From Caldicellulosiruptor diazotrophicus (GTDB lineage Bacteria > Bacillota > Thermoanaerobacteria > Caldicellulosiruptorales > Caldicellulosiruptoraceae): a stretch of DNA of 64,000 nt. The notes beneath the pieces were generated by a model that saw nothing but the letters and a program-made list of their open reading frames with translations, was not told the DNA's origin and ran no database searches. Shown piece after piece: positions 54,663-64,000 of this stretch. Numbering within the stretch: position 1 is the stretch's first letter; each line of letters starts with the position of its first letter. The position numbers were made by a program, and so were the translations under genes. The stretch lies in assembly GCF_017347585.1 (NCBI RefSeq), contig NZ_AP024480.1, positions 1,014,001 through 1,078,000 of the forward strand, given 5' to 3'.

Positions 54663-55120
54663 GATGTCCCTTTTGTGGATATGAAGATAGTAAAGTTGTT
54701 GATACACGGCCTACTAATGAAGGAAGAACTATAAAAAGAAGGCGAGAATGTCTAAAGTGTCAAAAAAGGTTTACCACATACGAAAAAATAGAAAAACAGC
54801 CAATTTTAGTTATTAAAAAAGATAATAGAAGAGAAGAATTTGACAGAAATAAAATTTTAAATGGAATTATAAAAGCTTGCCAGAAAAGACCTGTTTCTAT
54901 CGAACAGATGAATAAAATTGTAGAAGAGATTGAAAATGAGATTTACAATTCTATGCGTGAAGAAATTTCATCAAGAGAAATTGGCGAGATGGTTATGGAA
55001 AAGCTCAAAAAGATTGACGAGATTTCATATGTAAGGTTTGCTTCTGTTTACAGACAGTTTAAGGATATAAATACCTTTATAGAAGAGCTTCAGAAACTTT
55101 TAACAGAAAAGATAGAATAA
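54659..55120 (+). CDS. nrdR: Transcriptional repressor NrdR
   Basis: Represses ribonucleotide reductase genes in response to ATP/dATP. The 153-residue protein has a zinc ribbon ([17 protein letters not shown] ... [12 protein letters not shown]) and an ATP-cone ([20 protein letters not shown]). It overlaps the GGDEF gene by 4 bp (ATGA), so translation is coupled. Length is typical of the family. Confidence 0.97.
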   Translation: MRCPFCGYEDSKVVDTRPTNEGRTIKRRRECLKCQKRFTTYEKIEKQPILVIKKDNRREEFDRNKILNGIIKACQKRPVSIEQMNKIVEEIENEIYNSMREEISSREIGEMVMEKLKKIDEISYVRFASVYRQFKDINTFIEELQKLLTEKIE

Positions 55121-55198
55121 TCTTAAGAGAAGACGAGAAAAATATAGATAGAGTAAGAAAAATCGCAATAAATCATTGATTTTGAGTAAATTTGAAAA

Positions 55199-55226
55199 TT
55201 GAAAGAGAAAGAAAAAAGTATATAAT
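55199..55226 (+). promoter_or_regulatory. Promoter of hsp20
   Basis: TTGAAA (55199-55204), 16 bp, TATAAT (55221-55226), with a CtsR box immediately downstream. Confidence 0.65.
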
Positions 55227-55236
55227 AGTAATTGAA

Positions 55237-55253
55237 AGTCAAAGATAGTCAAA
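55237..55253 (+). promoter_or_regulatory. CtsR operator upstream of hsp20-clpB
   Basis: AGTCAAA-GAT-AGTCAAA, an exact match to the heptad direct-repeat consensus RGTCAAA-N3-RGTCAAA of the class III heat-shock repressor CtsR. It sits at the predicted transcription start. Confidence 0.85.
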
Positions 55254-55303
55254 ATCAAAATTATCCTAAAAATAAAAAATAGAAAAGAGGAGGGTGATGT
55301 AAG

Positions 55304-55750
55304 ATGCTCAGAGACATAGTTCCATTTGGAAGAAGGCCCTTTGACATTATGAGGAAAATTGAAAGAGAGTTTTTTGACATTGATGAGTGGTTTGAAGATT
55401 TCTTTACACCTTTTGAAAAAGGCACAAGATTTATGAGGACTGACATTAAGGAGACCGAAAATGAGTATATTATAGAAGCAGAACTTCCAGGAGTGAGAAA
55501 AGAGGATATTAAGATAGAACTTTATGATAACAAACTTACAATAAAAGCAGAGACAAAGAAAGAGGAAAAAGAAGAGAGAGAAAACTTTATAAGACGAGAA
55601 AGAAGATATGGTGCATTTTCCAGAACATTTTATCTTGACAATGTGAAAGAAGATGGTATAAAAGCAAAATATGAGGATGGAATCTTGAAAATAGTACTTC
55701 CAAAAGAAAGACCTTCTAAACCTAACGTAAGAACAATCGATATAGAATAA
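55304..55750 (+). CDS. Small heat-shock protein, Hsp20/alpha-crystallin family
   Basis: An ATP-independent holdase of 148 residues. The N-terminal region MLRDIVPFGRRPFDIMRKIE is followed by the alpha-crystallin domain (about 45-138) with DIKETENEYIIEAELPGVRKEDIKIEL and KYEDGILKIVLPK. The C-terminal I-x-I-like tail is short (RTIDIE). GAGGAGGGTGATG precedes the ATG. It is first in hsp20-clpB, under a CtsR box. Confidence 0.96.
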   Translation: MLRDIVPFGRRPFDIMRKIEREFFDIDEWFEDFFTPFEKGTRFMRTDIKETENEYIIEAELPGVRKEDIKIELYDNKLTIKAETKKEEKEERENFIRRERRYGAFSRTFYLDNVKEDGIKAKYEDGILKIVLPKERPSKPNVRTIDIE

Positions 55751-55758
55751 GCAAATTC

Positions 55759-55792
55759 TCAGGGAAGGTAAAGACCTTCCCTGATTGTTTTA
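55759..55792 (+). terminator. Terminator between hsp20 and clpB
   Basis: TCAGGGAAGGT / ACCTTCCCTGA (11 bp perfect), followed by TTGTTTT. It would lower clpB expression relative to hsp20. Confidence 0.8.
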
Positions 55793-55831
55793 TACTGTGA
55801 TTATATTTTTTATGCGAGGTGTTGATTTGAG

Positions 55832-58426
55832 ATGAATATGGAAAGGTTTACTCAAAGTCTTCAAACAGCTCTTTTAGATGCTCAAAATACAGCTATTGTT
55901 TACAAGCATCAGGAAATAGGAGCAGAGCATCTCCATTATGCGCTTGTGAATGAAGATGATAAACTTGTAGCAAAGATTCTTAAAAACATGGGTATTGACA
56001 TAGAGCTTTATAAAAGAGATATTGAAGAGCAGCTGAAAAAGATTCCAATGGTATACGGACCTGGTGCTTCAACGGTATACGTAAATAGATATGTAAACGA
56101 GATTTTAATCAGGGCAGAAGAGGAAGCAAAAAAGTTTAAAGACGAATATATAAGCGTTGAGCATGTTTATTTAGCTATGATAGACTCAGATATCCCTTCT
56201 TCTAAGAGTATATTCAGAAAATATGGAATTACACGCGAAAAATTTTTACAGCTTCTTTATAAAATTAGGGGGAATCAAAGAATAACTAATCCAAATCCTG
56301 AAGAAGTTTATGAGGTTTTAAAAAAGTATGGAAGAGACCTTACCGAACTTGCAAGAAAAGGCAAACTTGACCCTGTAATTGGAAGAGATGAAGAGATAAG
56401 AAGAGTTATCCAAATACTTTCACGCAGGACAAAAAATAACCCTGTTTTGATTGGTGAACCTGGAGTTGGTAAAACTGCTATTGTTGAAGGACTTGCACAA
56501 AGAATTGTAAAAGGTGATGTTCCAGAGGGGCTCAAAAATAAAACAATTTTTGCTCTTGATTTGGGTGCCCTCATTGCAGGTGCAAAATACAGAGGAGAGT
56601 TTGAAGAAAGGCTGAAAGCTGTTTTAAATGAAATTATTGCTTCAGAAGGTAAAATAATACTTTTTATTGATGAAATACACAACATAGTTGGAGCAGGAAA
56701 AGCTGAAGGTGCTATGGATGCAGGAAACCTTTTAAAGCCCATGCTGGCGAGAGGAGAGTTACATTGTATCGGTGCAACAACAATTGACGAGTATAGAAAA
56801 TATATAGAAAAGGATGCTGCACTTGAGAGAAGATTTCAGCCTGTTTTAGTAAATCCTCCATCTGTTGAAGATACCATTTCAATTTTGAGAGGACTTAAAG
56901 AGAGATTCGAAATTCATCACGGTGTCCGAATCACAGATGACGCTTTAATTGCTTCGGCAAAGCTTGCAGATAGGTATATTTCAGATAGATTCTTACCTGA
57001 TAAAGCAATAGACTTGATTGATGAGGCAGCTGCACTTTTGAGAACAGAGATAGACTCTATGCCTACAGAATTGGATGAAATTACAAGAAAAATTATGCAG
57101 TTAAGGATTGAAAAGAATGTTTTACAAAAAGAAGAGAATCCAAGCACTAAGCAGCGCATAGAGGAGATTGAAAAAGAAATTGCACAACTTCAAAGCAGGG
57201 CAGATGAACTATCAGCGCAGTGGGAGTATGAGAAAGATCTGATAAAAGAGATAAGAAGGATAAAAGAGGAGATTGAAAATATTAAAATTCAAATTGAAGA
57301 GGCTGAAAGAAACTATGACCTAAATAAACTCTCTGAGCTGAAATATGGTAAGCTCATGGAGCTACAAAAATCTTTAGAGAAAAAACGTCAAGAATTAGAA
57401 AAAATACCGCCAGAAAAAAGACTTTTGAAAGAGGAGGTAACAGAAGAAGAGATTGCAAAGATTGTATCAAAGTGGACAGGGATTCCTGTTGCAAAGCTTG
57501 TAGAGACAGAAAGGCAAAAGATTTTAGAGCTTGACAAAATTTTGCACAGACGTGTTGTTGGTCAGGATGAAGCAATTGAAGCTGTGTGCAATGCAATAAT
57601 GAGAGCACGAGCTGGGATAAAAGACCCGAGAAAACCAATAGGCACCTTCTTGTTCTTAGGTCCAACTGGTGTTGGTAAAACAGAGCTTGCAAGAGCGTTA
57701 GCTGAGGCTCTCTTTGACTCTGAAAACAGTATGATAAGAATTGATATGACAGAGTATATGGAAAAACATTCAGTTTCACGCTTGATTGGAGCACCACCGG
57801 GATATGTAGGATATGAAGAAGGAGGTCAGCTTACAGAATCTGTTAGAACAAAGCCCTATTCTGTTGTGCTTTTTGATGAGATAGAAAAAGCTCATAGAGA
57901 TGTTTTTAATATTCTTCTTCAGATAATGGATGATGGAAGACTTACTGATTCTAAGGGGAGAACTGTAGATTTTAAAAATACGATAATAATAATGACCTCT
58001 AACTTGGGAAGTGAATATCTTTTAAATGCCAAAATTTCAAATGGCGAAATAGATGATGAGACACGAAAACTAATAGATAGAGAATTAAAATTACATTTTA
58101 GACCAGAGTTTTTAAACAGGCTTGACGAGATAATAATTTTCAGACCTCTCACAAAAGAACAGATTATAAAAATTATTGACCTTCGAGTTGAAGAAATCCA
58201 GCAAAAACTAATAGAAAAAGGAATTTCAATTAGGCTGACACAAAAAGCAAAAGAGTTTGTTATGGAAAATGCCTTTGATGTAAACTTTGGTGCAAGGCCA
58301 ATAAAAAGGTTCTTGCAGAAAAATGTTGAGACACTTATAGCAAGAGAAATTTTAAAGGGAACCATTATAGAAGGTGACAGTGTTAATATAGATATTGAAA
58401 ATGAAAAGTTTGTTATAGTAAGGTAA
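55832..58426 (+). CDS. clpB: ATP-dependent disaggregase ClpB
   Basis: An 864-residue Hsp100 chaperone that rescues aggregates with DnaK/DnaJ/GrpE, all of which are encoded in this window. It has a Clp N domain (1-145), AAA-1 with Walker [14 protein letters not shown], and a coiled-coil middle domain (about 405-525, marking ClpB rather than ClpA or ClpE). AAA-2 has [14 protein letters not shown] and pore loop [19 protein letters not shown] lies 10 bases before ATG 55832; a second ATG at 55838 is possible. It is 82 bp after hsp20, across a terminator. Confidence 0.96.
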   Translation: MNMERFTQSLQTALLDAQNTAIVYKHQEIGAEHLHYALVNEDDKLVAKILKNMGIDIELYKRDIEEQLKKIPMVYGPGASTVYVNRYVNEILIRAEEEAKKFKDEYISVEHVYLAMIDSDIPSSKSIFRKYGITREKFLQLLYKIRGNQRITNPNPEEVYEVLKKYGRDLTELARKGKLDPVIGRDEEIRRVIQILSRRTKNNPVLIGEPGVGKTAIVEGLAQRIVKGDVPEGLKNKTIFALDLGALIAGAKYRGEFEERLKAVLNEIIASEGKIILFIDEIHNIVGAGKAEGAMDAGNLLKPMLARGELHCIGATTIDEYRKYIEKDAALERRFQPVLVNPPSVEDTISILRGLKERFEIHHGVRITDDALIASAKLADRYISDRFLPDKAIDLIDEAAALLRTEIDSMPTELDEITRKIMQLRIEKNVLQKEENPSTKQRIEEIEKEIAQLQSRADELSAQWEYEKDLIKEIRRIKEEIENIKIQIEEAERNYDLNKLSELKYGKLMELQKSLEKKRQELEKIPPEKRLLKEEVTEEEIAKIVSKWTGIPVAKLVETERQKILELDKILHRRVVGQDEAIEAVCNAIMRARAGIKDPRKPIGTFLFLGPTGVGKTELARALAEALFDSENSMIRIDMTEYMEKHSVSRLIGAPPGYVGYEEGGQLTESVRTKPYSVVLFDEIEKAHRDVFNILLQIMDDGRLTDSKGRTVDFKNTIIIMTSNLGSEYLLNAKISNGEIDDETRKLIDRELKLHFRPEFLNRLDEIIIFRPLTKEQIIKIIDLRVEEIQQKLIEKGISIRLTQKAKEFVMENAFDVNFGARPIKRFLQKNVETLIAREILKGTIIEGDSVNIDIENEKFVIVR

Positions 58427-58428
58427 AG

Positions 58429-58471
58429 CCATGTCAAACATTTTGTGAGATTTGACATGGACTTTTTTTTT
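58429..58471 (+). terminator. Terminator of clpB
   Basis: CCATGTCAAA / TTTGACATGG around a 12-base loop, followed by ACTTTTTTTTT. Confidence 0.85.
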
Positions 58472-58481
58472 AGGTTTTTGC

Positions 58482-58510
58482 TTGAAAAAGATAAAATATT
58501 AAAATATAAT
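58482..58510 (+). promoter_or_regulatory. Promoter of the paaK-ior operon
   Basis: TTGAAA (58482-58487), 17 bp, TATAAT (58505-58510), about 70 bp before paaK. Confidence 0.65.
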
Positions 58511-58579
58511 ACATAGTAAGTTTGTGGTTTTTGTATACTTGAATTTATACATAAAAGGTAGGAAGGATGGTAGATCGGA

Positions 58580-59881
58580 ATGATATGGTCTGAATATGAA
58601 AAACTCAATAGAAAGCAGTATGAAGAATTACAACTTGAGAGACTCAAAAGAACGGTAGAAAGGGTTTATGAAAATGTTCCTTTTTACCGCAAAAAATTTG
58701 ATGAGATAGGAGTAAAGCCACATCATATCAAGACTTTGAAAGATATTCGTATTCTTCCCTTCACAACTAAGGATGACCTGAGAGAAAACTATCCGTATGG
58801 TCTTTTTACCGTTCCTCTTTCAAAAATTGTTAGAATTCACGCCTCCTCAGGCACAACAGGTAAGCCCACCGTTGTAGGATATACAAAACATGACATAGAA
58901 GTGTGGACAGAGGTTGTTGCAAGAATAGTAACAGCAGCAGGTGTTAGGGAAAATGATATTGCTCAAATTGCCTTTGGTTACGGTCTTTTCACTGGTGCGT
59001 TTGGGCTTCACCAGGGGTTAGAGAGGGTTGGTGCAACAGTAATTCCAATTTCAAGTGGTAATACTGAAAAGCAGCTTATGGTTATGCAGGATTTTGGAGC
59101 TACAGTTTTGGTATGTACACCGTCTTATGCACTTTACATGGACGAGGTTGCAAATGAGCTTGGCATTGATAAGTCAAAGATAAAGCTAAGATTGGGTCTT
59201 TTTGGTGCAGAGGCTTCAACAGTTGAGATGAGAAGAGAGATTGAAAAGAATTGGGGACTTTTTGCAACAGAAAATTATGGACTTTCTGAAATAATTGGTC
59301 CGGGGGTTTCTGGAGAATGTGAGTATAGAGAAGGGTTACATATAAATGAAGACCATTTCTATCCTGAGATAATAAATCCCGACACAGGAGAGGTTCTTGA
59401 AGAAGGAGAAACAGGAGAGCTTGTATTGACAACCATTACAAAAGAAGGTATGCCTCTTATAAGATACAGAACAAGAGATATTACATCACTGATATATGAG
59501 CCTTGCAAGTGCGGAAGAACAAATGTGAGAATGACATCTGTTAAAGGAAGAACAGATGATATGCTCATAATTCGAGGTGTCAATGTGTTTCCATCTCAGA
59601 TAGAAAGTGTTCTGATGGGAATTGAAGGTATAGGTCCTCACTATCAACTTGTTGTTACAAAGAAAGGATATTTGGATGATTTAGAAGTTCATGTAGAGCT
59701 TGTAGATGGAAAGCTTTTAGAAAGATATGCTGAACTTGAAAAATTAGAAAACAAGATAAAGCACAGGATATTTACTGTATTAGGGTTAAATGTTAAGGTA
59801 AAACTTGTTGAACCAAAAACTCTTGAGAGGACTACTGGAAAGGCAAAAAGAGTAATTGATTTGAGAAATAAAACCAATTAA
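58580..59881 (+). CDS. paaK: Phenylacetate-CoA ligase, first copy
   Basis: An AMP-forming aryl-CoA ligase of 433 residues. It has the P-loop-like [16 protein letters not shown], then [29 protein letters not shown] and the C-terminal catalytic-loop region [21 protein letters not shown]. In anaerobes it works next to indolepyruvate oxidoreductase, either forming aryl-CoA or running in reverse to gain ATP. It is the first gene of paaK-iorA-iorB-paaK-ACT. It is about as long as, and clearly homologous to, the second copy at 62235. Confidence 0.94.
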   Translation: MIWSEYEKLNRKQYEELQLERLKRTVERVYENVPFYRKKFDEIGVKPHHIKTLKDIRILPFTTKDDLRENYPYGLFTVPLSKIVRIHASSGTTGKPTVVGYTKHDIEVWTEVVARIVTAAGVRENDIAQIAFGYGLFTGAFGLHQGLERVGATVIPISSGNTEKQLMVMQDFGATVLVCTPSYALYMDEVANELGIDKSKIKLRLGLFGAEASTVEMRREIEKNWGLFATENYGLSEIIGPGVSGECEYREGLHINEDHFYPEIINPDTGEVLEEGETGELVLTTITKEGMPLIRYRTRDITSLIYEPCKCGRTNVRMTSVKGRTDDMLIIRGVNVFPSQIESVLMGIEGIGPHYQLVVTKKGYLDDLEVHVELVDGKLLERYAELEKLENKIKHRIFTVLGLNVKVKLVEPKTLERTTGKAKRVIDLRNKTN

Positions 59882-59903
59882 AAGTAATGGAGGCTGAGAA
59901 AAA

Positions 59904-61640
59904 TTGAAAAAGCTTTTGCTTGGGAACTATGCTGTTGCCAGAGGATGTTATGAAGCAGGAGTTAAGGTTGCAACAGCTTATCCAGGAACCCCTTCAACAG
60001 AGATTACAGAAGCTATAGCCCAGTATGATGAAATATATTGTGAATGGGCACCAAACGAGAAGGTAGCGCTTGAGGTTGCAATTGGTGCAGCTATATATGG
60101 CAAACGAGCCATCTGTTCAATGAAACATGTAGGCTTGAATGTAGCAGCAGACCCTCTTTTTACTGCATCTTACACAGGAGTAAATGCCGGGCTTTTGATA
60201 GCTGTTGCAGACGACCCAGGTATGCATTCGTCCCAAAACGAGCAGGATACCAGAAATATAGCAAAAGCTGCAAAAGTGCCTGTATTAGAACCAGCTGATA
60301 GTCAGGAATGTATTGATTTTGTCAAGATTGGTTTTGAGATAAGTGAAAAGTTTGATACTCCTGTAATTTTGCGTCTTACCACAAGAGTTGCTCATTCTCA
60401 ATCTATTGTAGAAGAAAGACCTCGAGAAGATGTATTGTTTAAATACAAAAAAGATATACAAAAGTATGTCATGATGCCTGCAATGGCCCGTCCACGTCAT
60501 GAATTTGTAGAAAAAAGATTAAAAAGTTTAAAAGAATTTTCAGAGACAATTGGAATTAACAAGGTTGAACAAGGAACACAGAAAATGGCTTTCATTGCCT
60601 CTGGGATAGCTTACCAGTATGTCAAAGAAGCTTATCCTGATGCATGGGTTTTGAAACTTGGCATGGTGTGGCCACTTCCGGAAAGACTAATAAAAGATTT
60701 TTGTTCTCAATTTGAAAAGGTGTATGTAGTGGAAGAGCTCGACCCATTTTTGGAAGAGAACATAAAAGCGATGGGGATAAACAATATTGTAGGAAAAGAA
60801 ATTTTCAAATTGACAGGAGAATATTCACCATCGTTTATAAAAAGGGCGGTGGAGAATAAAGAAATTGAGGTTCCATACAAAGTAAAACAAACACTTCCTC
60901 CAAGACTTCCTGTGCTCTGTCCTGGTTGTCCACACAGAGGAATTTTTTATGTTCTAAGCAGGCTAAAAGATGTTATCATCACAGGGGATATTGGATGTTA
61001 CACCTTAGGGGCACTATCTCCTTTTAATGCAATGGACAGTTGCGTTTGCATGGGTGCAAGTATTGGAATGGCGCACGGAATATCAAATGCATCAGATAAA
61101 AAGCAAATGGTTATCGCAGTGATTGGAGATTCTACATTTGTTCACTCAGGGATAACAGGTATTATTGATGCTGTATACAATGGTTCTGATATACTTGTTA
61201 TGATTTTGGACAACTCAACAACTGGAATGACAGGGCATCAAGACCATCCTGCAACAGGATATACAATAAAGGGAGAGCCAACTTACAAACTTGACATAGT
61301 GAGCCTTTGCAGAGCCTTAGGCTGCGTTGCAGTAGAGGAAATAAATCCGTATAAAATAAAGGAAAATGTAGAAAAAATAAAGCAATTATTAGACCTCCCA
61401 GGTGTTAAGGTTGTGATTGCTAAAGCACCATGCAGGCTGCATCGAAGGTATAAATTTACAATTTCAAAAAGATATATTGATTTTGAAAAATGCAAGAATT
61501 GCAGATTGTGCTTGAGCTTGGGCTGTCCCGCTATTTCCTTAAAAGATAAACCTACAATTGATGCTAACTTATGTCTTGCATGTGGAATGTGTGAGGATGT
61601 TTGTAAATTTGGAGCAATTTCAAGTCAAAAGGAGCAGTGA
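59904..61640 (+). CDS. iorA: Indolepyruvate:ferredoxin oxidoreductase, alpha subunit
   Basis: Oxidatively decarboxylates aryl pyruvates (from Trp, Phe and Tyr transamination) to aryl-acetyl-CoA and reduced ferredoxin. The 578-residue protein has an N-terminal pyrimidine-type domain (AYPGTPSTEITEAI). The TPP-binding domain is GDIGCYTLGALSPFNAMDS, then GDSTFVHSGITGIIDAVYN. Two C-terminal [4Fe-4S] motifs follow (CKNCRLCLSLGCPA and CLACGMCEDVCKFGA). The TTG at 59904 is behind ATGGAGG. Confidence 0.95.
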   Translation: MKKLLLGNYAVARGCYEAGVKVATAYPGTPSTEITEAIAQYDEIYCEWAPNEKVALEVAIGAAIYGKRAICSMKHVGLNVAADPLFTASYTGVNAGLLIAVADDPGMHSSQNEQDTRNIAKAAKVPVLEPADSQECIDFVKIGFEISEKFDTPVILRLTTRVAHSQSIVEERPREDVLFKYKKDIQKYVMMPAMARPRHEFVEKRLKSLKEFSETIGINKVEQGTQKMAFIASGIAYQYVKEAYPDAWVLKLGMVWPLPERLIKDFCSQFEKVYVVEELDPFLEENIKAMGINNIVGKEIFKLTGEYSPSFIKRAVENKEIEVPYKVKQTLPPRLPVLCPGCPHRGIFYVLSRLKDVIITGDIGCYTLGALSPFNAMDSCVCMGASIGMAHGISNASDKKQMVIAVIGDSTFVHSGITGIIDAVYNGSDILVMILDNSTTGMTGHQDHPATGYTIKGEPTYKLDIVSLCRALGCVAVEEINPYKIKENVEKIKQLLDLPGVKVVIAKAPCRLHRRYKFTISKRYIDFEKCKNCRLCLSLGCPAISLKDKPTIDANLCLACGMCEDVCKFGAISSQKEQ

Positions 61641-61644
61641 TTGC

Positions 61645-62238
61645 ATGAAAAAGAACATAAATATATTGGTGGTTGGTGTTGGTGGTCAGGGAAATATATT
61701 ATTTAGCAAAATTTTGGGAGAAGTTTTATTAAATGCTGGAAACGATGTAAAAATTTCTGAAGTCCATGGTATGGCTCAAAGAGGTGGAAGTGTAGTTACA
61801 TATGTAAAGGCAGGTGAAAAAGTATTCTCACCTCTTGTAGACAGAGCAGAAGCTGATTATATTTTGGCGTTCGAAAAATTAGAAAGTTTGAGATGGCTTG
61901 AATTTCTGAAAGATAATGGCATTTTAATATATTCAGATTATGAAATTCCTCCTCTGAGTGTAATAACAGGAGCTTATGAATATCCTGATGTAGAAAAAAT
62001 CTTGCAAACAGTTGGTGTTAAGGCTTGTAGGGTTGAAGTCAAAAAGCTGCTTTCTCAGTTAGGAAATTCAAGGGTTCAAAACACACTGATGTTGGGATTT
62101 TTTAGCAGGTTTTTGGATATAGATGAGGCTTTATTTAAAAAGTCTATAGAGAGGAATGTAAAAAAAGAGTTTATTGAAATTAATTTAAAAGCATTTGAAC
62201 TTGGTAGAAGAATAGAAATGTGTGAGGTGGAAAAGTGA
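61645..62238 (+). CDS. iorB: Indolepyruvate:ferredoxin oxidoreductase, beta subunit
   Basis: The gamma-type domain partner of Ior[21 protein letters not shown] near the N-terminus, then [19 protein letters not shown], typical of 2-oxoacid oxidoreductase gamma domains. The ATG at 61645 follows AAAGGAGCAG; the long upstream open frame lies inside iorA and is not used (197 residues). The stop overlaps the second paaK start by 4 bp. Confidence 0.94.
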   Translation: MKKNINILVVGVGGQGNILFSKILGEVLLNAGNDVKISEVHGMAQRGGSVVTYVKAGEKVFSPLVDRAEADYILAFEKLESLRWLEFLKDNGILIYSDYEIPPLSVITGAYEYPDVEKILQTVGVKACRVEVKKLLSQLGNSRVQNTLMLGFFSRFLDIDEALFKKSIERNVKKEFIEINLKAFELGRRIEMCEVEK

Positions 62239-63542
62239 AGATGAGATATTGGGATGAACATATTGAGTGCATGGAAAGAAGTACTTTGCAAGAGATTCAG
62301 TTCAAAAGACTTGTTGAAACTGTGAAAAGAGTATATACCAGTGTGCCGTATTACAGAAAAAAGATGCAAGAGCGTGGCATTATTCCTGAAGACATAAAGA
62401 GCTTGGACGACCTAAAAAAACTTCCATTTACTACAAAACAGGACTTGCGTGATAACTATCCGTATGGCCTTTTTGCAGTACCTTTGAGCGAAATTGTAAG
62501 AATTCATGCTTCTTCTGGAACAACAGGCAAACCTACTGTTGTCGGATACACAAAACATGATATTGGTATTTGGTCTGAGGTCATGGCAAGGACACTTGTG
62601 GCAGCTGGAGCTGACAAACACTCGTTTGTCCAGATAGCATATGGTTATGGTCTTTTCACAGGTGGGCTTGGTGTTCACTACGGGGCAGAGCGAATTGGGG
62701 CCTCAGTAATACCAATTTCATCTGGCAATACAAGAAGACAGATTCAGCTTATGGTGGATTTTGGAACAACAGTTTTGGCTTGTACACCGTCATACGCTCT
62801 TTATCTTGCTGAGACTATGGAAGAGATGGAAATTGACAAATCTCAGCTAAAGTTAAAGTCAGGGGTATTTGGTGCAGAGCCGTGGTCAGAAAATATGAGG
62901 AAAGAGATAGAGTCAAAACTGAATATTAAAGCTTATGACATATATGGTCTTTCTGAAATAATTGGACCTGGGGTTTCGTTTGAATGTGAATATCAGTGTG
63001 GAATGCATATAAATGAAGACCATTTCTTACCTGAAATAATTAATCCCGAAACAGGAGAGGTTTTAGGTGAGGGAGAATATGGGGAACTTGTCTTTACAAC
63101 AATTACAAAAGAAGGACTTCCACTTATAAGATATAGAACAAGAGACATAACTGCTCTTCACTATGATAGGTGCAAGTGCGGAAGAACCTTAGTGAGGATG
63201 GAAAAGGTGATTGGCAGAACAGATGATATGATAATTATCCGTGGTGTCAACGTTTTCCCATCTCAGATAGAAAGTGTCCTTCTTGAGATGGGTGAGGTTG
63301 AACCGCATTATCAGCTGATTGTTGACAGGATAAACAATCTTGACGTTCTTGAAGTATTAGTGGAAGTTTCTGAAAGAATGTTCTCTGATGAGGTCAAAAA
63401 ACTTGAGCAACTTGAGAAGAAAATAACAAAGGCTATTGAAGAGACGCTTGGAATTTCTGTAAAGGTTCGACTTGTTGAACCAAAGACAATTGAAAGAAGT
63501 GAAGGAAAGGCCAAAAGAGTTATTGACAAAAGAAAAATATAG
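62235..63542 (+). CDS. paaK: Phenylacetate-CoA ligase, second copy
   Basis: A 435-residue homologue of the first copy with the same motifs: [46 protein letters not shown] and [18 protein letters not shown]. The GTG at 62235 overlaps the iorB stop and is 5 bases after GAGGTGG; ATG 62241 is an alternative. Two paralogues around iorAB suggest different aryl-acid preferences or separate activating and releasing roles; this is inferred. Confidence 0.94.
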   Translation: MKMRYWDEHIECMERSTLQEIQFKRLVETVKRVYTSVPYYRKKMQERGIIPEDIKSLDDLKKLPFTTKQDLRDNYPYGLFAVPLSEIVRIHASSGTTGKPTVVGYTKHDIGIWSEVMARTLVAAGADKHSFVQIAYGYGLFTGGLGVHYGAERIGASVIPISSGNTRRQIQLMVDFGTTVLACTPSYALYLAETMEEMEIDKSQLKLKSGVFGAEPWSENMRKEIESKLNIKAYDIYGLSEIIGPGVSFECEYQCGMHINEDHFLPEIINPETGEVLGEGEYGELVFTTITKEGLPLIRYRTRDITALHYDRCKCGRTLVRMEKVIGRTDDMIIIRGVNVFPSQIESVLLEMGEVEPHYQLIVDRINNLDVLEVLVEVSERMFSDEVKKLEQLEKKITKAIEETLGISVKVRLVEPKTIERSEGKAKRVIDKRKI

Positions 63543-63607
63543 TAAAAAAATTGGGTATCAATATAATAGGTGAAGTGGTAGATTAGTGATTGTAGGAGGT
63601 AATAAAA

Positions 63608-64000
63608 ATGTTTGTAAAGCAAATCTCAGTTTTTTTAGAAAACAAGTCAGGCAGGCTTGCAGAAGTGACAGGGATATTAGGTAGACACGATATAGACATC
63701 TCAGCTTTGTCAATTGCTGATACAACCGATTTTGGTATCTTGAGACTAATTGTTAATAAGCCTGATTTAGCCTTGCAGGTTTTAAAAGAAAATGGTTTTA
63801 CAGTATCGGCAACAGATGTAATTGCGATTGCTGTAGAAGACAAACCAGGAGGGCTTGCAAAGGTTCTTGAGATACTCTACAAAAAAGACATAGGGATAGA
63901 GTACATGTATGCTTTTGTCGGAAAGCTTAGCGATCAGGCTCTTGTTATACTAAAAGTAGAAAAAGCTGATGAGGCAATTGAAGTGCTAAAAGAAAACAAT
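63608..64000 (+). CDS. Tandem ACT-domain protein, partial at window end
   Basis: 131 codons are visible with no stop before the window edge; related proteins have about 140-145 residues, so nearly all of it is here. Two ACT domains: [21 protein letters not shown] at the N-terminus and [21 protein letters not shown] in the second half. AGGAGG precedes ATG 63608. Stand-alone double-ACT proteins directly after paaK are common in anaerobes and are thought to sense an aromatic amino acid. The regulatory target is not known. Confidence 0.88.
   Translation, partial: MFVKQISVFLENKSGRLAEVTGILGRHDIDISALSIADTTDFGILRLIVNKPDLALQVLKENGFTVSATDVIAIAVEDKPGGLAKVLEILYKKDIGIEYMYAFVGKLSDQALVILKVEKADEAIEVLKENN

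Overview
The window is AT-rich chromosomal DNA of a low-GC Firmicute. Gene order and protein sequences (hrcA-grpE-dnaK-dnaJ-prmA-rsmE, secE-nusG-rplKAJL with an L10 leader, paaK-iorAB-paaK-ACT, CtsR- and ArgR-type operators) point to an anaerobic clostridial thermophile, most likely Caldicellulosiruptor or a close relative. That genus assignment is an inference from gene content; no 16S sequence is present.

Layout. 1-9.1 kb: heat-shock operon (hrcA end, grpE, dnaK, dnaJ) followed by prmA, rsmE, a NifS-type cysteine desulfurase, thiI and an rRNA pseudouridine synthase. 9.1-10.6 kb: M29 aminopeptidase and a small membrane protein. 10.7-15.9 kb (minus strand): carA-carB-argF with an ArgR-type box over its promoter, preceded by asnB. 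18.0-21.2 kb: tRNA-Ser, ispE, a GntR regulator, a nucleotidyltransferase, a DUF1858 protein, tRNA-Gly and tRNA-Thr. 21.4-24.9 kb: rpmG-secE-nusG-rplK-rplA-[L10 leader]-rplJ-rplL. 25.0-39.3 kb: a small unknown protein, a heterodimeric ABC exporter, a Ca2+-type P-ATPase, a CoA-disulfide reductase/rhodanese, ispD, a P-loop/Asp23 fusion, a CxxC protein, a Lon-like protease, a nitroreductase and YjbQ.

39.4-47.8 kb is the accessory region. A host tRNA array, Leu(UAG)-Leu(UAA)-fMet-Met-Glu, is split by a 7.86-kb integrative element. A tyrosine integrase has recombined in the anticodon loop of tRNA-Leu(UAA). The left end keeps a 5' half-tRNA with its promoter. The right end carries its own promoter and 5' half, which rebuild the tRNA gene. 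The element codes for an integrase, an XRE regulator, an excisionase-like HTH protein, a DnaB-N/RecA-fold replication protein with iteron-like repeats inside its gene, and three small unknown proteins. It also has a four-tract G-rich run and about 2.5 kb of non-coding DNA with phased 11-bp A-tract repeats and three degenerate ~245-bp repeats. No conjugation, capsid or packaging genes are visible, so it resembles a compact integrative plasmid or a satellite. It is the strongest candidate here for something not previously described.

47.9-51.7 kb: TetR-HlyD-ABC efflux operon with a palindromic operator, then tRNA-Leu(CAG). 51.9-52.7 kb: a decayed IS transposase. 52.9-55.1 kb: a GAF-GGDEF protein behind a 30-A tract, and nrdR. 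55.2-58.5 kb: hsp20 under a CtsR box, and clpB. 58.5-64.0 kb: paaK-iorA-iorB-paaK-ACT, an operon for ferredoxin-linked oxidation of aryl pyruvates and activation of aryl acids.
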